Positions 59,879-64,000 of a DNA stretch of 64,000 nucleotides are shown here, piece by piece (the stretch's first letter is position 1; the number at the start of each line of letters is the position of its first letter). The DNA comes from Cladorhizidae sp. MBARI D1340-BT2 (Eukaryota > Porifera > Demospongiae > Poecilosclerida > Cladorhizidae). The stretch spans positions 30,844,585-30,908,584 of the forward strand of contig JAQNBH010000006.1 in assembly GCA_028752905.1 (NCBI GenBank), in the 5' to 3' direction. The translations under genes were made by a program, and so were the position numbers. The notes beneath the pieces are model-generated. The model was not told the origin of the DNA. It did no database searches and was given only the letters and a program-made list of their open reading frames with translations.

Positions 59879-60000
59879 ATGCCATGGAACAAAAGTAGGA
59901 TGGCAGAATGTTCAAAATGTGGGGAGTGGTACCATGATTAGTGCATGAAGATTCCCAGAGTTTATTTCGATAAGAAAATATGGATTGGTGGACATGTATT
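59862..60000 (+). pseudogene. PHD-finger-like remnant at the Ginger C terminus
   Basis: Continuing the protease frame, the reading is LYCVC, stop, MPWNKSRMAECSKCGEWYHD, stop, CMKIPRVYFDKKIW. The spacing C-x-C ... C-x2-C ... W-Y-H-x2-C is the PHD zinc-finger pattern that reads histone tails. A TGA and a TAG interrupt it and the last Cys pair is not visible. Confidence 0.6.
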
Positions 60001-60093
60001 AATTGCTAACTGAATTGGAATACTCGGTTATGAATTTTGTACGAATTTTGTATGTACAATATTTGGCCTTTATGGAATGCAACTACCTTGTCA

Positions 60094-60412
60094 GAATGAG
60101 CAACTTTTACCTGTTTCTAGAGCTACAAATTCTATGATAAATCCTAGAATTGAGCAACTTTTACTGCTCCTATTAACATTCTTGGTTTTGAGAGTGCAGA
60201 TTGAGGTTTGAGTTTGACCTAGCGTGATCCAAGGATAGTATGCGCAAACTTTTGATCCAAGGTTTCTTGCTAGAATGAGCAACTTTTACCTGTTCTATTG
60301 AGTAGAAATTCTATGATCAATCCTAGATTGAGCAACTTACTGTTATTACCAAATTCTTGGTTTTGAGAGTGCAGATTGGAGGTTTGAGTTTGACCTTGCA
60401 CGATCCTAGGTT
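60094..60412 (+). repeat. Two subterminal direct repeats of about 160 bp in Ginger
   Basis: Both contain GAATGAGCAACTTTTACCTG, then TTCTTGGTTTTGAGAGTGCA and GGTTTGAGTTTGACCT. They lie just inside the right terminal repeat, where transposase-binding repeats are common. Confidence 0.75.
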
Positions 60413-60430
60413 CCAGGTTTGCGCGTAACA

Positions 60431-61440
60431 TATATATAATGTAGACTGCATGCTAACATAAAATGCAGCTTCAGAGGTTCCACTCTTCGTAGATATTTTG
60501 TTAGAACTGTCAAGCTAAAATAACAGCACACTTGACCTTCCACTTCATCATAATGAAGCCTCCGCTATGAAGAGTACCAAGTCTCCTGGAACTACCTCTA
60601 TGCTACAATGTTTTTTCAATAAGGCCTCTTGGAACACAAAAATGGTCATGATTGTGGGTGTGGCTAACTATTCTGACACTACCAGGCCCTCTTCTTCTAA
60701 CTTGTCCAGTACATATAATCTATGATCTGTATCAACAAGAAATGGCTATGGCTAGCTAACACCTTGAAAATTGTAATTATATCTCAGCACGCAGATGGAC
60801 AACCACGGTGTATTATGGCCGAGGGCTAGAGCTAGGGCTAGTATAGAAGGCCAGCCACAATATATCAATGGGATGGCTAGCCATATTTCTAGCCCTAGCC
60901 TTAGCCTTAACTCTAGTCCAAGCCTTAGCCTTAACTCTAGTCCAAGCCTTAGCCTTAACTCTAGTTCAAGCCTTAGCGTTAACTCTTGTCCAAGCCTTAG
61001 CCTTAACTCTAGTCCAAGCCTTAGCCTTAACTCTTGTCCAAGCCTTAGCCTTAACTCTAGTCCAAGCCTTAGTCTTAACTCTAGTCCCAGCCTTAGCCCT
61101 AGTCACATCGCTGTAATCTATGTTAAGTGTGAATTGGTGTTGATTGAACCTCACACTCTTTGGGTTGTTAGGGTCACATTCATAGTCCTTCTAAAGGCTG
61201 GTTCACAATATGACGTGAACCATCCTGAAATATTAACTAGAATACCCTGAGATATTTTTAACAAGTACAATAGCCAGGTTAAGAAGGCAAGCAGGCTCTG
61301 CGCTGCTATAACAAGACATCTCTATTTCTTAGTAACTTACTAGATATATGCACATCTCTGCTCTGAAGATGAAATGATAAAATAATATTAAAAAAGGATA
61401 AATGTCAAATGTGTGTGTATACTCTAACTTCAGCTGATAC
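60431..61440. other. Flank paralogous to block L, with a 24-bp tandem repeat
   Basis: 60435-60660 matches 8905-9140, and 60757-61310 matches 11278-11830. The part of L between them (70-bp repeat and death-domain exon) is missing. 60890-61095 is a tandem repeat of CCTTAGCCTTAACTCTAGTC plus CAAG, about eight units. Open frames in it are repeat artefacts. No gene is supported. Confidence 0.7.
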
Positions 61441-61487
61441 CTGACATTGAGAAGTTCCTTTTTGGCTTTCTGTGTTGTCAAGACGAC
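61441..61487 (-). CDS. Candidate A-like microexon of the coiled-coil gene
   Basis: A 47-bp minus-strand exon, acceptor CTGTAG, donor GTATCA, phase 1 to 0. The peptide is RLDNTESQKGTSQCQ. Its phase fits directly after the coiled-coil exon ending at 62453. The call rests on splice-like ends and phase only. Confidence 0.35.
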
Positions 61488-62452
61488 CTACAGTTTCAAA
61501 GACACACTATCAAAGTAAGTTTATAACATGAGCATATTTAGAAGTCAAGCAAATGTTATTATTGGGTGTAGAGTAGCATGCCCTATCTGGTTTGACTCGT
61601 ATTTCTAAATGTCGGATGGCAAACTCATAAAGCTCATATCTCAACAGGATTCAAGGCTTGCTAGGAGTCTTTTTTGAACCCAAGCCGCAGGTGCTGTTTT
61701 AGGACTAGACTGGTTACACATAACAAGTGCCCATTGGAAAGTTGACAACTTTGACATTACCGTAATCCGGAGAAAAAGAACAACTAGCTAAAGCGCATGC
61801 AGCAGCTTCACATGCAAAATTTAGCTTCAAACTTTATTGCAGATCAGCAATGTGTATGTGAATAACATGAGTGGGCATCATTTGGAATAACCAGCTTCAT
61901 GATGAAAGCACCCACAATACAAACTCTCGGGTTTTAATTGCCCATGGGCTTACAGTATATAATTACAGTAATGTAAATTGTTTGAACATATATGTAAGCT
62001 TTAAGCACGATTCTCTAAGATATAATTTTATGCAAATCTTTTTATGAATGTTAAAAATTATTTTTTACCCCAGTTCCAAATTAATAGCATACTCACAATG
62101 AAAATGAACAGACAAGTCAATAGGCAAGATATAAAAAAGACGTTAGTCACAACTATGCACTTGAAACAAGTCTTTCCTCAGATGTTACTTATGAAAAGCA
62201 GCATAATAGGACACAGACCCTCCCCATTGATCATGACTCTTCAAAATTGAATGATGATACATACTTAATAATCTGCCTACCAAGTGTGGCAATGATCCTC
62301 CGAGACAGTCATACATACAAATGCACAAACAGATATGAGCACAAACAAAACCCTGCCATGCATGTTGTGGCCATCACCTCCCACATATCCATGTTATGCA
62401 CATACAGAAATAAATGTCTGGACACCATGCCATTTATAGTATGATTGCTTAC
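61488..62452. other. Intron-like, no gene
   Basis: AT-rich. Short open frames (for example 62044-62444, plus) have no supporting features. Confidence 0.5.
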
Positions 62453-62878
62453 CATATCTTGATTCATAGTTAATCAAGTCCTTCTTCAGATCAGTGATAG
62501 TGTGAGAGTTCTCCGAAACTTTATTCTTCAGATCAATGACATTTTGAGAGCTCTCTGAAAGTTCTTCCTTCAGATCAATGACACCTTGAGAGTTCTCTGA
62601 AAGTTGCTCCTTCAGATCAATGACACTTTGAGAGCTCTCTGAAAGTTCTTCCTTCAGATTAATGACACTTTGAGAGCTCTCTGAAAGTTCTTCCTTCAGA
62701 TTAATGACACTTTGAGAGCTCTCTGAAAGTTGCTTCTGCAGATCAAGGACTCTTTGAGAGCTCTCCAACTCCACTATTGAAAAACTCAGATTAAACTGGT
62801 TCTTTGATCATCAGTATGAAGATTACCTTCGAGTCGCTTTCGCTTTTCAGTAGCACGGTCACGTTTACGTTGCTCTGC
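62453..62878 (-). CDS. Coiled-coil gene fragment with 14-residue repeats (two exons)
   Basis: Minus-strand exons 62878-62827 (AEQRKRDRATEKRKRLE) and 62773-62453 join in frame through a 53-nt intron. The second exon encodes five to six near-identical 14-residue units such as LSESSQSVINLKEE (42 bp each), two heptads per unit with L and I/V at core positions, so a strong parallel coiled coil is expected. It ends in phase 1 (ESRYG), before GTAAGC. That phase matches the entry of A-type microexons and the death-domain exon found elsewhere in the window, on the same strand as the D2 cassettes. It may be the upstream part of that gene family. The 5' end is not identified and homology is unknown. Confidence 0.6.
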
Positions 62879-64000
62879 CTATATCAAGTCCTATCACGAA
62901 AAGTGTATCTTTTGGTTATTGTATACATCTATAATCAGTGAGTTGACAGTTACATCACAAAAAATATCCATACACTCTGCACACATGTTGTTAAATGGAG
63001 CTGCTTACTATCAGTGACTGCTGAAAAGAAGTACTTAATTATAAAAACTAATTGTAATGCAAGTAAAGAGTTAAAGAAATACTTAAGGGAGAGGAGCACC
63101 AGAAATAGATATCGTAAAAAAAGGTATTAGGTTGTACAGTACATGAAATTATTTCTCTCTAACTGTTTACTCAGTTTATTTTTTCATCCTTGGTAAGTCA
63201 TCTACAGATCATTCTAGATTTTGGGATCCTTTAGCTATAGTAGAGTAACTTCTTCGCAGTTGCATTTGTGATGGTTAGGCATTTGTAAAAGCAAGCTGTT
63301 TTATGCACACAAAAATAAGCTGGTTCCTACATATTTGGAGCTGGTTAGGGATCTGCTGTACACACTGGCATAAGAGTTGTTCCCTGGTAAGCCACAATAG
63401 TGGACTCACACATGTTTGTTCATATGCCAATCATGCGCTACAGTTTTTGCTGTCTTGAACATGTCAGGAGAGAATAGTAAAGTTGAGCAGTAGCATCTAG
63501 ATAAGCTGATGAGATGCCAGGAGGTAGCATATACATAGCCAAGTATACTGTTGAGACCATAGCTAGAATTGTTTGTTACACAGACTTTCTGGCAATCAAC
63601 TTAAATTAACCCACTCAACATTCTGGCTAATGCTCTAGCCTTCATCAGGAACAATGAGATACTAAGATTCATACGAATCTTAGGATCTTATTATTCCTGA
63701 TTGAGGTTAGAGTAACTAGCAGGAATGTCAAATGAGCAAATTTAAGTTAATAATCGAGAAAGTTATATCTACAATGTCAACTGAGAATACTTTAGTTTTC
63801 GATTAAATTGATCATACATTGATATCTATACTGAATGGAATTTGAATTAGTTCTGAGACCATTCCAGTTGCAAGATATGGTCCTCCTCACTTCTCTCTAT
63901 GCAAACAGTGTAAATTAATGTCACAGTTGACATTTCACTGTAAACCTTATCGTCTCTCATCACATGAAAAAGGGGATAGTTTGAGAGAAGCATTTTTTGT
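62879..64000. other. No gene seen
   Basis: AT-rich. It holds only the palindrome at 63597-63751. Upstream exons of the coiled-coil gene may lie here but could not be supported. Confidence 0.5.
63597..63751. repeat. 155-bp near-perfect palindrome
   Basis: The arms meet at GATTC-ATAC-GAATC (63666-63679). Left landmarks AACTTAAATTAACCC and CTCTAGCCTTCATCAGGAA have complements on the right (CAAATTTAAGTTAA, TTCCTGATTGAGGTTAGAG). It is a likely small MITE or hairpin. Confidence 0.7.

Larger units (their letters stand above)
53040..60430 (+). mobile_element. Complete Ginger DNA transposon, 7391 bp, with 4-bp target duplication
   Basis: Left end TGTTACCCGCAAACCGGGAA; right end, reverse complement, TGTTACGCGCAAACCTGGAA (2 mismatches in 20), followed on both sides by a CCTAGGATCG block. 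The flanking TATA at 53036-53039 and 60431-60434 is the target duplication. The empty site survives in the paralogous flank of block L (8896-8908). TGTNR termini, a 4-bp duplication and a Gypsy-type integrase with Ulp1 and PHD domains fit the Ginger group. A 2.5-kb hAT element is inserted in the intron between exons 2 and 3. Confidence 0.9.

Noticed and set aside
60795..61250. Open frames with SLSLNSSP or LALTLVQA repeats
   Set aside because: Translations of the 24-bp tandem array, present in several frames with no splice or homology support.
1..64000. tRNA, rRNA, prokaryotic operon or riboswitch features
   Set aside because: None seen. Splice sites, gene structure and element types are eukaryotic, and no cloverleaf was recognised by eye.

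Overview
The window is AT-rich metazoan nuclear DNA. It carries GT-AG introns (many only 50-200 nt), a dynein heavy chain gene matching animal cytoplasmic dynein 1, a death-domain exon, and Penelope-like, LTR, Ginger and hAT transposable elements. Compact introns plus death-domain genes full of small exons suggest a non-bilaterian or other invertebrate, possibly a sponge. That assignment is inference.

Layout. 1-2.8 kb: a decayed Penelope-like fragment (minus), then an LTR, primer-binding site and gag remnant (plus) ending in a 31-bp minisatellite. 2.8-16.9 kb (block L): minus-strand remains of a gene family made of tiny phase-matched exons (type A about 59-77 bp, type B 37-40 bp) plus a death-domain exon, interrupted by a fold-back element and a gag-like retroelement with a 30-bp coding repeat. 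16.9-26.9 kb (block D1): more decayed A/B exons (minus), candidate plus-strand microexons and a 3'-truncated Ginger DNA transposon. 26.9-29.7 kb: a coding-like scrap and a decayed hAT element (minus). 30.9-35.1 kb: the last 12 exons of cytoplasmic dynein 1 heavy chain (minus), reading-frame consistent throughout. 35.1-46.3 kb: an inverted copy of L (L'), in which the death-domain exon and four microexons are open. 46.3-58.9 kb: a direct copy of D1 (D2), whose complete 7.4-kb Ginger element carries a 2.5-kb hAT insertion. 60.4-64 kb: flank paralogous to L, a minus-strand coiled-coil gene fragment and a small palindrome.

L+D1 (about 21 kb) is therefore present twice, with the L half inverted in the second copy, and the dynein gene stops exactly where the second copy begins. 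The divergence is a few percent by eye. This could be a real segmental duplication with inversion, or two haplotypes joined by the assembler.

How the parts relate. Coiled-coil exons, A exons, B exons and the death-domain exon all have compatible splice phases: coiled-coil ends in phase 1, A runs 1 to 0, B runs 0 to 1, and the death-domain exon enters in phase 1. The simplest reading is a modular family, coiled coil - (A-B)n - death domain, spread over several tandem and inverted copies in different stages of decay. Most other coding sequence belongs to transposons; the dynein gene is the only clear housekeeping gene.
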